From Ureibacillus xyleni (lineage in GTDB: Bacteria > Bacillota > Bacilli > Bacillales_A > Planococcaceae), in assembly GCF_900217795.1 (NCBI RefSeq), contig NZ_OBMQ01000001.1, forward strand, positions 771,570-835,569: a stretch of DNA of 64,000 nt, in the 5' to 3' direction. The position numbers and the translations under genes are program-made. The notes below the pieces were generated by a model. It ran no database searches, was not told where the DNA came from, and saw only the letters and a program-made list of their open reading frames with translations. Below are positions 24,650 through 33,995 of this stretch, one piece after another; position 1 is the stretch's first letter; the number at the start of each line of letters is the position of its first letter.

Positions 24650-25828
24650 ATGAAACCCTTTAAAAAGATACATGTGGTAGTAATGGATTCAGTAGGTATT
24701 GGGGAAGCCCCAGATGCCGCAAATTTTGGAGATAAAGGTTCAGACACATTAGGTCATATTGCAGAAAAAATGAACGGTTTAACAATGCCGAATATGGAAT
24801 CACTTGGTTTATCCAATATCCGTGAATTGAAAGGGATTGCAAAAGTATCCCAACCAAAAGCTTTTTACGGCATGATGCAAGAAGCCTCTGTTGGAAAAGA
24901 TACAATGACAGGTCATTGGGAAATCATGGGCCTTAATATCGACAAACCTTTTAAAGTATATCCAGAAGGCTTTCCTGCAAAACTAATCGAACAGTTAGAA
25001 GAAAAAATAGGTAGAAAAGTACTTGGCAATAAACCAGCAAGTGGTACTGGTATTATAGATGAACTTGGGAAGGAACATATGGACACGGGGGCAATCATCG
25101 TTTATACATCAGCTGACCCAGTGTTACAAATTGCAGCTCACGAAGAAATTGTTCCTTTAGACGAACTATACAAAATTTGTGAAATCGCGCGTGAACTTAC
25201 GTTAAATCCTGAATTTTTAGTTGGTCGCGTCATTGCCCGTCCATTTATCGGAACTCCTGGAAACTTCACAAGAACATCCAATCGTCATGACTATGCATTA
25301 AAACCATTTGGTCGTACAACGATGAATGAATTAAAAGATGCGGGGCTAGATGTTATTGCAATTGGAAAGATTTCTGATATTTTCAACGGGGAAGGTATAA
25401 CAGATTCGGTCCGCACAAAAAACAATGATGACGGAATGGATAAATTTGCAGAAGTTGTAAGACGTGACTTCCACGGTATTAGTTTCTTAAATTTAGTTGA
25501 TTTCGATGCAAACTTCGGGCATCGCCGTGACCCAATCGGCTATGGGGAAGCATTAGAGGAATTTGACCGCCGTTTACCAGAAGTATTAACTACACTAAAC
25601 GAGGAAGATTTATTAATCATTACAGCTGACCACGGAAATGACCCAACATTCCCAGGAACGGACCATACACGTGAATTTGTTCCTTTAATTGTTTATTCGC
25701 CAAGATTTGAACAAGGCACTGAATTACCTTTACGTAAAACTTTTGCTGACATTGCGGCAACAATTGCAGAAAACTTTAATGTACCTGCACCACAGTTTGG
25801 CACGAGTTTCTTATCCAATTTGAAGTAG
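24650..25828 (+). CDS. deoB: Phosphopentomutase
   Basis: A 392-residue Mn-dependent enzyme of the alkaline phosphatase superfamily that interconverts ribose-1-P and ribose-5-P (and the deoxy forms) in nucleoside salvage. Metal ligands are visible in '[14 protein letters not shown]', the phosphorylated Thr in '[10 protein letters not shown]', and the later Asp/His sites in '[12 protein letters not shown]' and '[17 protein letters not shown]'. AGAGGAGGAC precedes the ATG. It is followed at 12 bases by pdp, so the two form a nucleoside-catabolic operon. B. subtilis drm is instead followed by pupG. Confidence 0.96.
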   Translation: MKPFKKIHVVVMDSVGIGEAPDAANFGDKGSDTLGHIAEKMNGLTMPNMESLGLSNIRELKGIAKVSQPKAFYGMMQEASVGKDTMTGHWEIMGLNIDKPFKVYPEGFPAKLIEQLEEKIGRKVLGNKPASGTGIIDELGKEHMDTGAIIVYTSADPVLQIAAHEEIVPLDELYKICEIARELTLNPEFLVGRVIARPFIGTPGNFTRTSNRHDYALKPFGRTTMNELKDAGLDVIAIGKISDIFNGEGITDSVRTKNNDDGMDKFAEVVRRDFHGISFLNLVDFDANFGHRRDPIGYGEALEEFDRRLPEVLTTLNEEDLLIITADHGNDPTFPGTDHTREFVPLIVYSPRFEQGTELPLRKTFADIAATIAENFNVPAPQFGTSFLSNLK

Positions 25829-25840
25829 GGGGTTTTTGCA

Positions 25841-27145
25841 ATGAGAATGGTTGATCTTATCGAAAAAAAACGTAATGGGGAAGAATTGTCTACTGAAGAA
25901 ATTCGTTTCTTTGTCAATGGCTATACAGATGGTTCGATTCCTGACTACCAAGTAAGTAGTTTAATGATGGCAATTTACTTCCAAGATATGAATGACCGTG
26001 AAAGAGCGGATTTAACGATGGCGATGGTTGAATCAGGAGACCAAATTGATCTTTCAGGCATTGAAGGAATCAAGGTCGACAAACATTCTACTGGCGGAGT
26101 TGGCGATACAACCACACTTTCCCTTGCAGCAATGGTCGCAGCAGTGGGCGTTCCTGTAGCAAAAATGAGCGGGCGCGGATTAGGTCATACAGGCGGTACC
26201 ATCGATAAATTAGAATCCATTAAAGGGTTTCATGTTGAACTTTCCAATGAACAATTTATGAAACAAGTAAATGAAATTGGAACGGCTGTTATTGGGCAAA
26301 GTGGGAATTTAACACCAGCAGACAAAAAATTGTATGCATTGCGTGATGTAACTGGAACGGTCCCAAGCATTCCACTCATTGCAAGTTCAATTATGTCGAA
26401 AAAAATTGCAGCAGGAGCAGATGCCATCGTTTTAGACGTTAAAACAGGCGACGGTGCATTCATGAAAACATATGAGGACGCTAAAGCTCTTGCCCATGCG
26501 ATGGTACAAATCGGAAATAACGTTGGCAGAAAAACAATGGCCATTATTTCAGATATGAGTCAACCACTTGGCTTTGCTATTGGAAATGCACTTGAAGTAA
26601 AAGAAGCCATTGATACATTAAAAGGGCATGGTCCGAAAGATTTAATGGAGTTATGTTACACACTTGGTTCGCAAATGGTCGTACTTGGCAATAAAGCAGC
26701 TTCACTAGAAGAAGCGCGTACATTACTTGAAGAAGTGGTTCAAAATGGTAATGCATTAGAAGTGTTTAAAAAATTCATTATTGCTCAAGGAGGAGATGCA
26801 TCTGTTGTGGATGACCCATCTCTTTTACCACAAGCGAAATACAAAACTGAACTACCAGCTAAACAAGCAGGCTATATTGAAAAAATTGAAGCGGATGATG
26901 TTGGAGTAGCTGCGATGTTACTTGGTGCAGGTCGAGCTACAAAAGAATCAACAATTGATTTAGCAGTAGGATTAGTTCTTCATAAAAAAGTGGGAGATTC
27001 TGTTCAAGAAGGGGAATCCCTTGCGACAATTCATTCCAATACTGAAGATATTTCTGAAGTGGTGGAAAAACTGTATAAACATATAATAATTTCCAAAGAA
27101 CCAGTCGAAGCACCAACGTTAATTAAAGATATCATTAAAAAATAA
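25841..27145 (+). CDS. pdp: Pyrimidine-nucleoside phosphorylase
   Basis: A 434-residue homodimeric enzyme that cleaves uridine, deoxyuridine and thymidine with phosphate, giving the base and (deoxy)ribose-1-P. DeoB then converts that product. It has '[12 protein letters not shown]' (phosphate site), '[18 protein letters not shown]' and '[19 protein letters not shown]'. It closely resembles B. subtilis Pdp throughout. The start codon lies 12 bases after the deoB stop, with GTAGGGGG at the stop serving as the ribosome-binding site. A strong terminator follows. Confidence 0.96.
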   Translation: MRMVDLIEKKRNGEELSTEEIRFFVNGYTDGSIPDYQVSSLMMAIYFQDMNDRERADLTMAMVESGDQIDLSGIEGIKVDKHSTGGVGDTTTLSLAAMVAAVGVPVAKMSGRGLGHTGGTIDKLESIKGFHVELSNEQFMKQVNEIGTAVIGQSGNLTPADKKLYALRDVTGTVPSIPLIASSIMSKKIAAGADAIVLDVKTGDGAFMKTYEDAKALAHAMVQIGNNVGRKTMAIISDMSQPLGFAIGNALEVKEAIDTLKGHGPKDLMELCYTLGSQMVVLGNKAASLEEARTLLEEVVQNGNALEVFKKFIIAQGGDASVVDDPSLLPQAKYKTELPAKQAGYIEKIEADDVGVAAMLLGAGRATKESTIDLAVGLVLHKKVGDSVQEGESLATIHSNTEDISEVVEKLYKHIIISKEPVEAPTLIKDIIKK

Positions 27146-27205
27146 CTAGTCAATAATATCTTTTAGTGGTAATATTATGACGCCTATTTCTTAATGACGA
27201 AAAGG

Positions 27206-27234
27206 TTAGTAGCATACGTGCTACTAATTTTTTT
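27206..27234 (+). terminator. Terminator after pdp
   Basis: TTAGTAGCA (27206-27214) pairs perfectly with TGCTACTAA (27219-27227) around a TACG tetraloop, then seven T. Confidence 0.93.
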
Positions 27235-27348
27235 CTTTCTATTTTCCAAAAATATGTTAGAATATGAATAATTTAACCTATAATCATTTTCGAGATATTT
27301 TTTGCTTGAAAGAGAAATTTTGCGAAATCTACTAAAAGAAGGGATAAC

Positions 27349-29073
27349 ATGAGTAAGTTTTGGACAGGGAGATTTGAAGGGTATTCGTTTGATCATTTTA
27401 AAAAGGACTTATTATCTGGAACAATTGTGGGGATTGTCGCAATTCCATTAGCAATGTCATTTGCAATTGCTTCAGGTGTAAAGCCCGAGTACGGAATTTA
27501 TACCGCAGTAATCGCTGGGATTTTAATTTCTTTATTAGGTGGGTCGAAATATCAAATTGGGGGTCCTACTGGTGCCTTTGTTCCAATTCTATTAGGAATC
27601 GTTATTTCTTATGGATATGAGAATCTCTTAATCGCAGGACTAATGGCTGGCGTTATGCTCGTATTAATGGGCGTCTTTAAACTAGGAATTTTAATTAAGT
27701 ATATTCCTAGACCAGTAACAATCGGATTTACAGCAGGAATCGCCGTTATTATATTTACTGGCCAAATTTCAAATTTCTTAGGATTAAGAGGGATGGAGCA
27801 ACACGAACGCTTCATTGATAATATGAAAGAGATTGCTAGTCACTTAAATACAATTAATCTCTTTAGTATTTTAGTTGCTGCGATTTGTTTTGTTATTATG
27901 TTATTGACGCCAAAAGTAATGCCAAAAGTTCCCGGAGCCTTAGTAGGAATTATTGTTTCATCTGTCGTAACCGCCATATTTTTCGGTGGCCAAGTTGCAA
28001 CAATTGGTTCTACTTATGGAGCCATTCCAAATTCATTACCGTCATTCGGTATTCCTGAAATTACATTTGAAAGAATGCAAATGCTAATAGGACCAGCCTT
28101 CGTTATTGCCATGCTTGGTGGGATTGAATCATTATTATCTGCTGTTGTTGCAGATGGAATGACGAACAGCAAACACAATAGTAACAGGGAGTTAGTTGGA
28201 CAAGGTATTGCAAATATTGTGACGCCGTTCTTCGGTGGTATTCCTGCTACTGGAGCGATTGCACGAACAGCAACGAATATTAAATCAGGTGCTACTTCAC
28301 CAATGTCTGGTGTCATTCACGGTTTATTCGTATTATTAACATTACTTGTTTTCGCACCTCTTGCAGTGCATATTCCTTTGGCAGCTCTTGCACCAGTATT
28401 GATGATGGTTGCATGGAACATGAGTGAACGAAAACACTTTGCCCATATACTAAAATTAAAATCAGGGGATTCGTTAGTTTTAGTTATTACATTCCTATTA
28501 ACTGTGTTTACAAGTTTAACAGTTGCCGTAGAAGTGGGTCTACTACTAGCTATAATTCTATTTGCAAAACGTATGAGTGAAATGTTAGTTGTTTCCAAAG
28601 TTTTACCAGACCATGAAAGTAGTAATGGAAAAGTGCTACCCCATGTTGTAAATCCTTCCCATGATTGTCCGCAAGTAAGTATTTACACTGTGGAAGGGCC
28701 GTTATTCTTTGGTGCAGCACAAACTTTTGAGCAATCCATCTTGTCGTCCATCAATGTAAAGCCAAATGTTCTTATTTTACGCTTAAGAAAAGTGCCTTTC
28801 ATTGATACAACTGGAGAAGAATATTTCAGAAATATTGTCAAAGATTTTAAAAGTCATGGAGGTACGCTTTTAGTTACGGAAGTTCGTCCTTCTTTAAAAC
28901 TTGCAATGGACCAAAGTGGATTGACGAAAGAAATCGGCGAGCAAAACTTCTATGTGCACACTGGTGAAGCAATTGATCGCGCTATTGGTTGCATCAACAG
29001 AAATACGTGTCTTGGATGCAAACATTTTGCCTTTAAAGAGTGTAATGAATTAGCGAGTACAAAAATTAGTTAA
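27349..29073 (+). CDS. SulP family anion transporter with STAS domain
   Basis: A 574-residue membrane transporter. About twelve to fourteen helices span residues 20-425, with the SulP marks 'GIVAIPLAMSFAIASGVKPEYG' region and 'GGSKYQIGGPTGAFVP'. A C-terminal STAS domain (about 455-555) contains 'VLILRLRKVPFIDTTGEEYF'. The last residues carry 'CLGCKHFAFKEC'. Substrates in this family include sulfate, bicarbonate and dicarboxylates; sequence alone does not say which. It is monocistronic, with weak AGAAGGG before the ATG. Not part of the conserved Bacillus order. Confidence 0.9.
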   Translation: MSKFWTGRFEGYSFDHFKKDLLSGTIVGIVAIPLAMSFAIASGVKPEYGIYTAVIAGILISLLGGSKYQIGGPTGAFVPILLGIVISYGYENLLIAGLMAGVMLVLMGVFKLGILIKYIPRPVTIGFTAGIAVIIFTGQISNFLGLRGMEQHERFIDNMKEIASHLNTINLFSILVAAICFVIMLLTPKVMPKVPGALVGIIVSSVVTAIFFGGQVATIGSTYGAIPNSLPSFGIPEITFERMQMLIGPAFVIAMLGGIESLLSAVVADGMTNSKHNSNRELVGQGIANIVTPFFGGIPATGAIARTATNIKSGATSPMSGVIHGLFVLLTLLVFAPLAVHIPLAALAPVLMMVAWNMSERKHFAHILKLKSGDSLVLVITFLLTVFTSLTVAVEVGLLLAIILFAKRMSEMLVVSKVLPDHESSNGKVLPHVVNPSHDCPQVSIYTVEGPLFFGAAQTFEQSILSSINVKPNVLILRLRKVPFIDTTGEEYFRNIVKDFKSHGGTLLVTEVRPSLKLAMDQSGLTKEIGEQNFYVHTGEAIDRAIGCINRNTCLGCKHFAFKECNELASTKIS

Positions 29074-29076
29074 AGA

Positions 29077-29112
29077 AACAGAGCACAGCAACTTAACCTG
29101 TGCTCTGTTTTT
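29077..29112. terminator. Bidirectional terminator SulP / response regulator
   Basis: AAACAGAGCACA (29077-29088) pairs with TGTGCTCTGTTT (29099-29110), with T-tracts on both strands. Confidence 0.9.
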
Positions 29113-29884
29113 ATAATTTTATCACTTGTTTCCACTCGTAACTTCGATCACCAAAAAGTTGTTCCATGTGCCAATCTTCTTGCTCCTCAATGTCAATTGT
29201 ACAATTTGATAATTCGATTGTATATTTTCCCTTAATGTTTTCAATTGTTAGTTGAATGCCACTTTCTAAGAAGGTTTTCTTTAATCTGTAAATAGTTGTA
29301 TATAAGTTTTGCTCAGCTTTCTTCATTTCAATATTTGGCCAAAGTTTCTCGATAATTTGCCATTTTTCGATGCCCGTTTTGCGGTAAAGCACCATTAAAG
29401 AAAATAATTCCTCCACTTTTACGGTAGTCCACCTTAAACGCACTTCTTCGTTGTTTTGAAATACTTTTATATGCCCAAGGAGTTCAATTTTTAAGGAGTT
29501 GTCACTGTTCAACTTTAGCAAATTTTTCTTTCTTAACACTCTTTGAATCGCTTCTCGAACTTCCTCTTCATCGGAAGGTTTTAAAATGTAATGTAGGGCA
29601 TTTAGTTTAAAGGCTTCCACAGCATATTGGTTATAAGCTGTCACAAAGACAATTTCCACTTCAGGATATTGATTTAGCAATTTTGTACCAAGTTCAATGC
29701 CATTCATTCCAGGCATTTCAATATCCAAGAAAACAACATCAGGTTTAATGGTTGGAATTTCTTTTAGTGCATCGGAAGGCTTTAGAAACTCTCCAACGAC
29801 GCTTACTAAATTCGATTGTTCTAATTGCATTTTTAAAAAATTCGCTACTAATCTTTCATCTTCAACTATTACACCTTTTAGCAC
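29111..29884 (-). CDS. Response regulator with SARP-type DNA-binding domain
   Basis: A 257-residue regulator. The receiver domain has 'VIVEDERLV' and the acceptor Asp in 'DVVFLDIEMPGMNG'. The C-terminal winged helix resembles SARP/BTAD activators: 'IELLGHIKVF', 'RLRWTTVKVEELF', 'IIEKLWPN' and 'NLYTTIYRLKKTF'. The initiator is GTG at 29884 behind AAAGGAG. It lies 18 bases after the 7TM sensor kinase and is its partner. Targets are unknown; the divergent gene at 32115 is the obvious candidate because a repeated motif lies on both sides of the intergenic region. Confidence 0.88.
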   Translation of the reverse strand: MLKGVIVEDERLVANFLKMQLEQSNLVSVVGEFLKPSDALKEIPTIKPDVVFLDIEMPGMNGIELGTKLLNQYPEVEIVFVTAYNQYAVEAFKLNALHYILKPSDEEEVREAIQRVLRKKNLLKLNSDNSLKIELLGHIKVFQNNEEVRLRWTTVKVEELFSLMVLYRKTGIEKWQIIEKLWPNIEMKKAEQNLYTTIYRLKKTFLESGIQLTIENIKGKYTIELSNCTIDIEEQEDWHMEQLFGDRSYEWKQVIKL

Positions 29885-29902
29885 AGAAATAAAACTCCTT
29901 TC

Positions 29903-31777
29903 TTAGTTGATTGGCACGTTAAACTGTATCTTTGTCCATAATCCCAATTCACTTTCAATCGTTAATTGTGTTTGATAAAATTTTGCTAATCTTTTATTAA
30001 TATTGGAAATACCAATTCCATGTCTCGTAGTTTTATCAGGATTTATACTTGAAAGTTCCTTTATTTTTTCTGACGTTAACCCAATGCCATTATCAACTAC
30101 AGCAATTGATAGATAGGTTTCTGTTTTATTGATTATTACTGTAATGATTCCTCCATCTTCCTTACAGTTTATCCCATGGAGTATAGCATTTTCCACTAAA
30201 GGTTGGATGGAGAGGGGGATGATCGATTCGTTTAAAACATTTTCATCCACCTCAAATACCACTTGTAATTTTTCCCCAAAACGCTCTTTTTCTATCGCAA
30301 TATAAGATTTTAATAGTTTTAGTTCTCTTTCAACCGTAATAAAAACATCTTTGGAGTTAAATTCAAAGGAATGCCTAAGAAAGCTACTGAAATGTGATAA
30401 TAATTGAGCTGCCTTTTTTCCATCTGTATAACATAACGACATTATGCTTGTTAATGTGTTGAAGAAAAAATGAGGTTTAATTTGAGCTAATAAATACGCT
30501 TGCTCTGTTACATCCAGCTCGTTAGATAAGTAATCATTCTTTTTGTAGGATTGGTTAACTTGGATTGTCAAGAAGATGGCAAGGGCAATTGCATACAATA
30601 GTACGTTATAAAATCCAAGAGTTAAGTCCTGCGTGTAACCAAAACTATATAGAAGTAAGTCAATGTTATAAACATTTATATTAACCATACTAAATAAAAT
30701 TACTGTATGATTTCCAGAATTTCGAAAATGCTGTTCCTTAAAATAATAGTACAAGCTTTTTATCATCCCAAAAAGATATGTGAATGCATTAAGCGTAACA
30801 AATAACGGTAGAAAATTATGATAAAAGTTTAAAGGAGTCAACACTATGATGATGGTATAGATTAAGTAAATTGCAATTAATAGATTTCTAAACCATAACG
30901 CGAATAATCTTTTTTCAAACTGAGAAACGATAAAAATAAAGGAAATGGTTGCTAAAAAAATGGAGGTATCCTTTATTTTAAACATTCCTTCAAAGGATAA
31001 ATCTGGAAGGATGAAAATAATCGTTCGCTCACTTAAACATAAATTAATAATGGCAAAAAAGATGCATGACAAAGCAAAGGAAAGGATGAAAAATTCCCTT
31101 CTCCGATATCTCTCAACAAAAAGATATAAAAGAATATAAAGGAAACCAATCGTCATTAATATTGTAATAACAGATACTTCTGCAAGGACTTTTTGATAAT
31201 AATTTTTAACTAATTGCTCTTGTTCGCCAAAATATATTGAGTTTGCAATGCCAGCACTATTGAAGGAAAAATCAGAAACTTGGATTACTAAGTCAAGAGT
31301 TCCAGAGTCTGTTTGAAAAAATAGCAATTGTGGATTATTACCTTCTTTATAACTTTCCTTATCTTTTGATGCGAATCCTTCCTCGCTAATTAACTCTCCG
31401 TTTATGTATATCTTACTTGCACTTCGGATGTTCTGCTTCTTAATGCCCAAAATTTGGTTTGTCGGAACATTTCGAATTTGCAATCGATACGTACCAATCC
31501 CTTGTTCTTCTCCCTTTGTCCAAATCCCGGGAACATTCAACATTGCCGCATTTGTGATAGATCCTTTTGTAAAGTCACTGGGATTATACAACTGCCCAGC
31601 ATAAAATTCCCACTCACCATCAAGTGGGATGATTTTCTCTTCATTAAAATTGCTTTCGTTCAAATCGACAATTCCTTGCTGAGCAAAGGACTTGTTCTCT
31701 TCTTTACCTAAAAGCAGTAGAGGTATAATCAAAAGCATCACGCCTATAAGTAAGAAAATAGTCTTATGTATTTTCAA
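29903..31777 (-). CDS. 7TM-DISM sensor histidine kinase
   Basis: A 624-residue membrane kinase. A signal-anchor helix (residues 6-24) is followed by an extracellular beta-sandwich of the 7TMR-DISM type ('IIPLDGEWEFYAGQLYN', about 45-190). Seven membrane helices span about 200-410. The cytosolic part is a LytS/YesM-type kinase with the His box 'QIKPHFFFNTLTSIMSL' and HATPase motifs 'VENAILHGI' and 'DNGIGLT'. The initiator is TTG at 31777, with GGAGGT ahead. Such extracellular domains often bind carbohydrates or small ligands; the ligand here is unknown. It is first in a two-gene operon with the SARP-type regulator. Confidence 0.9.
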   Translation of the reverse strand: MKIHKTIFLLIGVMLLIIPLLLLGKEENKSFAQQGIVDLNESNFNEEKIIPLDGEWEFYAGQLYNPSDFTKGSITNAAMLNVPGIWTKGEEQGIGTYRLQIRNVPTNQILGIKKQNIRSASKIYINGELISEEGFASKDKESYKEGNNPQLLFFQTDSGTLDLVIQVSDFSFNSAGIANSIYFGEQEQLVKNYYQKVLAEVSVITILMTIGFLYILLYLFVERYRRREFFILSFALSCIFFAIINLCLSERTIIFILPDLSFEGMFKIKDTSIFLATISFIFIVSQFEKRLFALWFRNLLIAIYLIYTIIIVLTPLNFYHNFLPLFVTLNAFTYLFGMIKSLYYYFKEQHFRNSGNHTVILFSMVNINVYNIDLLLYSFGYTQDLTLGFYNVLLYAIALAIFLTIQVNQSYKKNDYLSNELDVTEQAYLLAQIKPHFFFNTLTSIMSLCYTDGKKAAQLLSHFSSFLRHSFEFNSKDVFITVERELKLLKSYIAIEKERFGEKLQVVFEVDENVLNESIIPLSIQPLVENAILHGINCKEDGGIITVIINKTETYLSIAVVDNGIGLTSEKIKELSSINPDKTTRHGIGISNINKRLAKFYQTQLTIESELGLWTKIQFNVPIN

Positions 31778-31867
31778 GTAAGTACCTCCGAGATTATAAT
31801 GAATTGCAATTTAATAAGAATTTTATAATATATACCTATTAATAAGTAATCTAATTATAAAATCGAA

Positions 31868-31885
31868 TAGGTACTAAGTCTATAG
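31868..31885. promoter_or_regulatory. Shared motif, copy 1 (sensor kinase side)
   Basis: TAGGTACTAAGTCTATAG lies 90 bp before the kinase start. A near copy lies at 32062-32079 before the divergent gene, in the same orientation. Together they suggest one regulator acting on both genes. Confidence 0.4.
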
Positions 31886-32061
31886 AGAAATATGAATATA
31901 TAAAGTTGTCAATTTATTTATGAGATGGCAATCAAATAATAAGAAAATACTAGGAATAATATTAAATAAGATATTCTAATTAAATTTATTGATTTTTGTA
32001 AGGATTTTGTAAGAAAGAACTAATTGCCAACACGTTATATTATATCTCATAATCTACTTAT

Positions 32062-32079
32062 TAGGACTTAAGTCTATAG
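32062..32079. promoter_or_regulatory. Shared motif, copy 2 (orphan gene side)
   Basis: TAGGACTTAAGTCTATAG contains the perfect palindrome GACTTAAGTC. It lies 36 bp upstream of the 32115 start and shares AAGTCTATAG plus TAGG and ACT with copy 1. Confidence 0.4.
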
Positions 32080-32114
32080 TAAATAATCATCTTATAAAAA
32101 AGGAAGATTCTTGT

Positions 32115-32684
32115 ATGGGGGTAAATCATACTAATGCGCAAATTTCTATAGCAAATAATTGTGAGGAAGATATTTATATTTTAATAGTCCCATTTCAAGA
32201 ATGGGATTGGGGAGATAGGGGATTTGATATAAACTCTAATAATGAATTTAAATACCATATAAAATGTTTAAGTAGTTTAAGCAGATTAATTTCACAACTA
32301 AATGTTTATCCAATGGTACCGATTAATAGCTCTAGTATGGTTGAGCATATTCTTGAGACAGTTCAAGATATAAAAAGAGATGTCATTGCATTTCTAAATA
32401 AAGAAGCAATTATCATTCCATCGGGGCACTTGAGAAAAATAACTAGCGATAAGGGAAACAATTCGTTAAGAACCTTTGCTTTATTTGGGTGGGGGTCCTT
32501 ATTTGGTGTATCCGATGTAACATTGTTTATTGTTTCAGCTACGTTAGATCGTCAAGCAATTATTAAGACAAGTTACCAGGAGTCTTGGGTTGTACAACAA
32601 GATGAAATTGGGAAAGCGAAAAAAGGTGCATTTTGGGAAATAGATAGGAGCAATGATTTCTATCAATTTTCAATCTCTTGTTAA
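32115..32684 (+). CDS. Orphan protein beside a two-component system
   Basis: A 189-residue protein that I do not recognise. It has no signal peptide and no long hydrophobic helix. The first 30 residues alternate polar and hydrophobic positions ('AQISIANNCEEDIYILIVPF') like a beta strand pair, followed by 'EWDWGDRGFDI', rich in aromatic and acidic residues. A hydrophobic stretch 'FALFGWGSLFGVSDVTLFIVSAT' lies near 125-147. The end is again beta-like. AAGGAAG precedes the ATG. It is AT-rich and absent from the conserved Bacillus order, which suggests acquisition. The adjacent 7TM sensor system probably controls it (inference). A secreted or surface beta-sandwich protein is one possibility, but no signal sequence supports export. 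Confidence 0.75.
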   Translation: MGVNHTNAQISIANNCEEDIYILIVPFQEWDWGDRGFDINSNNEFKYHIKCLSSLSRLISQLNVYPMVPINSSSMVEHILETVQDIKRDVIAFLNKEAIIIPSGHLRKITSDKGNNSLRTFALFGWGSLFGVSDVTLFIVSATLDRQAIIKTSYQESWVVQQDEIGKAKKGAFWEIDRSNDFYQFSISC

Positions 32685-32829
32685 TTCTGTTAATTATAAA
32701 GAAATAATTCTACTTTTGTTAAGGTGTTCTCTAAATTGGGATGCCTTTTTTGTTTGGGGTAATAAATATATCTAACTTATAACCGTTGATGAAGATTAAA
32801 CCGAAGTGGTCATCTGTACAATCTGATTT

Positions 32830-33171
32830 CAGACGAGCTATGAATACAAAAAATGGTAGCGAAACAGGTCGAAATTGTTAACATAGCAGCGATGAATACA
32901 AAAATAGCAGACCTTCATAACTGTGATAAAAGACAAACCACAATTCAAGTGACCTTCATAACCGCGATGAGAGCCAAATCACACGGAAAAATCGATTCCA
33001 CTGTCCTTCATAATTGCAATGAAAGTCAAATCTCACGGAAATATTGATTCCACTGACCTTCATAACCGCGATGAAAGTCAAATCTCACGGAAATATTGAT
33101 TCCACTGACCTTCATAACCGCAATGAACGTCAAATCACATAGAAAAGTCGATTCAAGTGACCTCAATCCCC
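32830..33171. repeat. 52-bp palindromic repeat array, locus 2 (best preserved)
   Basis: The unit begins at 32951, 33003, 33055, 33107 and 33159, exactly 52 bases apart; a shortened copy starts at 32910 and older remnants lie at 32830-32905. Each unit starts GACCTTCAT, then seven bases, then ATGAAAGTC, giving a hairpin with nine-base arms and one mismatch. A conserved linker with CACGG and GATTCCA follows. Linkers are conserved, so this is not CRISPR. A small open frame over 32853-33047 is a product of the repeats and has no ribosome-binding site. Confidence 0.92.
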
Positions 33172-33583
33172 CCAGTAAATCCTACTATCAAATCCGTTTA
33201 ATAACTCAAAAAGGGTTTCGGATATTTCGCAATTTTTGAATAATTCACCCAACACTTGTCGACATTGTTTATTATGTGAAAAATTAGTGAACTTTGTGCC
33301 ATAAGTTGGGGTAAAAGCCACTTTTTATGTTTAAAATGCCCCCCCGATTCCTATACTAATTTTGGTAATGCCTCCGGGAAATGTTGTACTGTGTTTCGGA
33401 TGGCGGGATTATTGTAATTTGTACTTCAACAAACCGTTCTCAAACAAAATATTGTGACATAACACATACCTTAGCCAAACTTTTTGTAAGTAAGCCTGTT
33501 TCCACAAAACAGATCCTTTGAAAAAAGACTCTCTGTCGTATTTTCACTAGTTTCAGCGAATTAGTTCTACTATTGTCAGCTGA

Positions 33584-33611
33584 AAAGGATTTCGACCAAA
33601 TGTTGTGGAAT
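33584..33611 (+). promoter_or_regulatory. Sigma-H promoter of the spoIIA operon with Spo0A-like box
   Basis: AAAGGATTT (33584-33592), a 12-base spacer and GTGGAAT (33605-33611) fit the sigma-H consensus RnAGGAwWW-N11-12-RnnGAAT at every position. TTCGACC at 33591-33597 is a six-of-seven match to the reverse Spo0A core TTCGACA, inside the promoter. In B. subtilis spoIIA is likewise sigma-H dependent and Spo0A activated. Confidence 0.82.
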
Positions 33612-33641
33612 TAAGCGCATAAGAGGAGGCGAACTAACAAA

Positions 33642-33995
33642 ATGAACTATGAAATGGACATGCAGTTAAATGACATAGCAGTAATCCGGCTATATGGTGA
33701 ACTCGATCATCATGAAGCTGAAAAAATACGTAGTCATATTTCAAAAACAATCTTACAAGGAAATTTAAACACAATTATTTGGAACTTAGAGAGATTAAAT
33801 TTTATGGATAGTTCCGGAATTGGTTTAATATTAGGTCGCATGAGAGAACTAAGCGCGGTGAATGGACAAACTATCATTTTAAACCCGTCAAATACAATGA
33901 AAAAGATATTCCAGTTTTCAGGTCTCGCTTCATACATGATGGATGGTACGGAGGCGGATGCAATTTTACATGCAAGGGGGATTGTGAATGGATAA
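33642..33995 (+). CDS. spoIIAA: Anti-sigma-F factor antagonist SpoIIAA
   Basis: A 117-residue STAS-domain protein. The phosphorylation site is Ser58 in 'NFMDSSGIGLILGR', the same position as in B. subtilis. Unphosphorylated SpoIIAA binds SpoIIAB and frees sigma-F in the forespore; SpoIIE dephosphorylates it. AAGAGGAGGCG lies before the ATG. The last codons overlap spoIIAB by eight bases, so the two are co-translated. First gene of the spoIIA operon. Confidence 0.96.
   Translation: MNYEMDMQLNDIAVIRLYGELDHHEAEKIRSHISKTILQGNLNTIIWNLERLNFMDSSGIGLILGRMRELSAVNGQTIILNPSNTMKKIFQFSGLASYMMDGTEADAILHARGIVNG

Larger units (their letters stand above)
31778..32114. other. AT-rich divergent intergenic region
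   Basis: A 337-bp, very AT-rich gap between the sensor kinase and the orphan gene. Apart from the two copies of the shared motif I see only low-complexity AT sequence. Confidence 0.6.
32685..33641. other. Intergenic region before spoIIAA
   Basis: A 957-bp gap. A weak hairpin with T-tract (AAGG/CCTT, near 32719-32750) may end the orphan gene. The 52-bp array fills 32830-33171. From 33172 to 33580 I see no gene and no clear remnant of dacF, which precedes spoIIAA in B. subtilis. The spoIIA promoter is at 33584-33611. Confidence 0.7.

Noticed and set aside
32853..33047. 64-codon frame inside the 52-bp array
   Set aside because: It consists only of repeat sequence and has no ribosome-binding site.
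32951..33171. Possible CRISPR array
   Set aside because: The spacing is regular, but the intervening sequences are conserved between units and no cas gene is nearby.
33250..33262. CTTGTCGACATTG as a Spo0A box far upstream of spoIIAA
   Set aside because: One mismatch to the core, and over 330 bp from the sigma-H promoter; too weak to list beside the promoter-proximal box.
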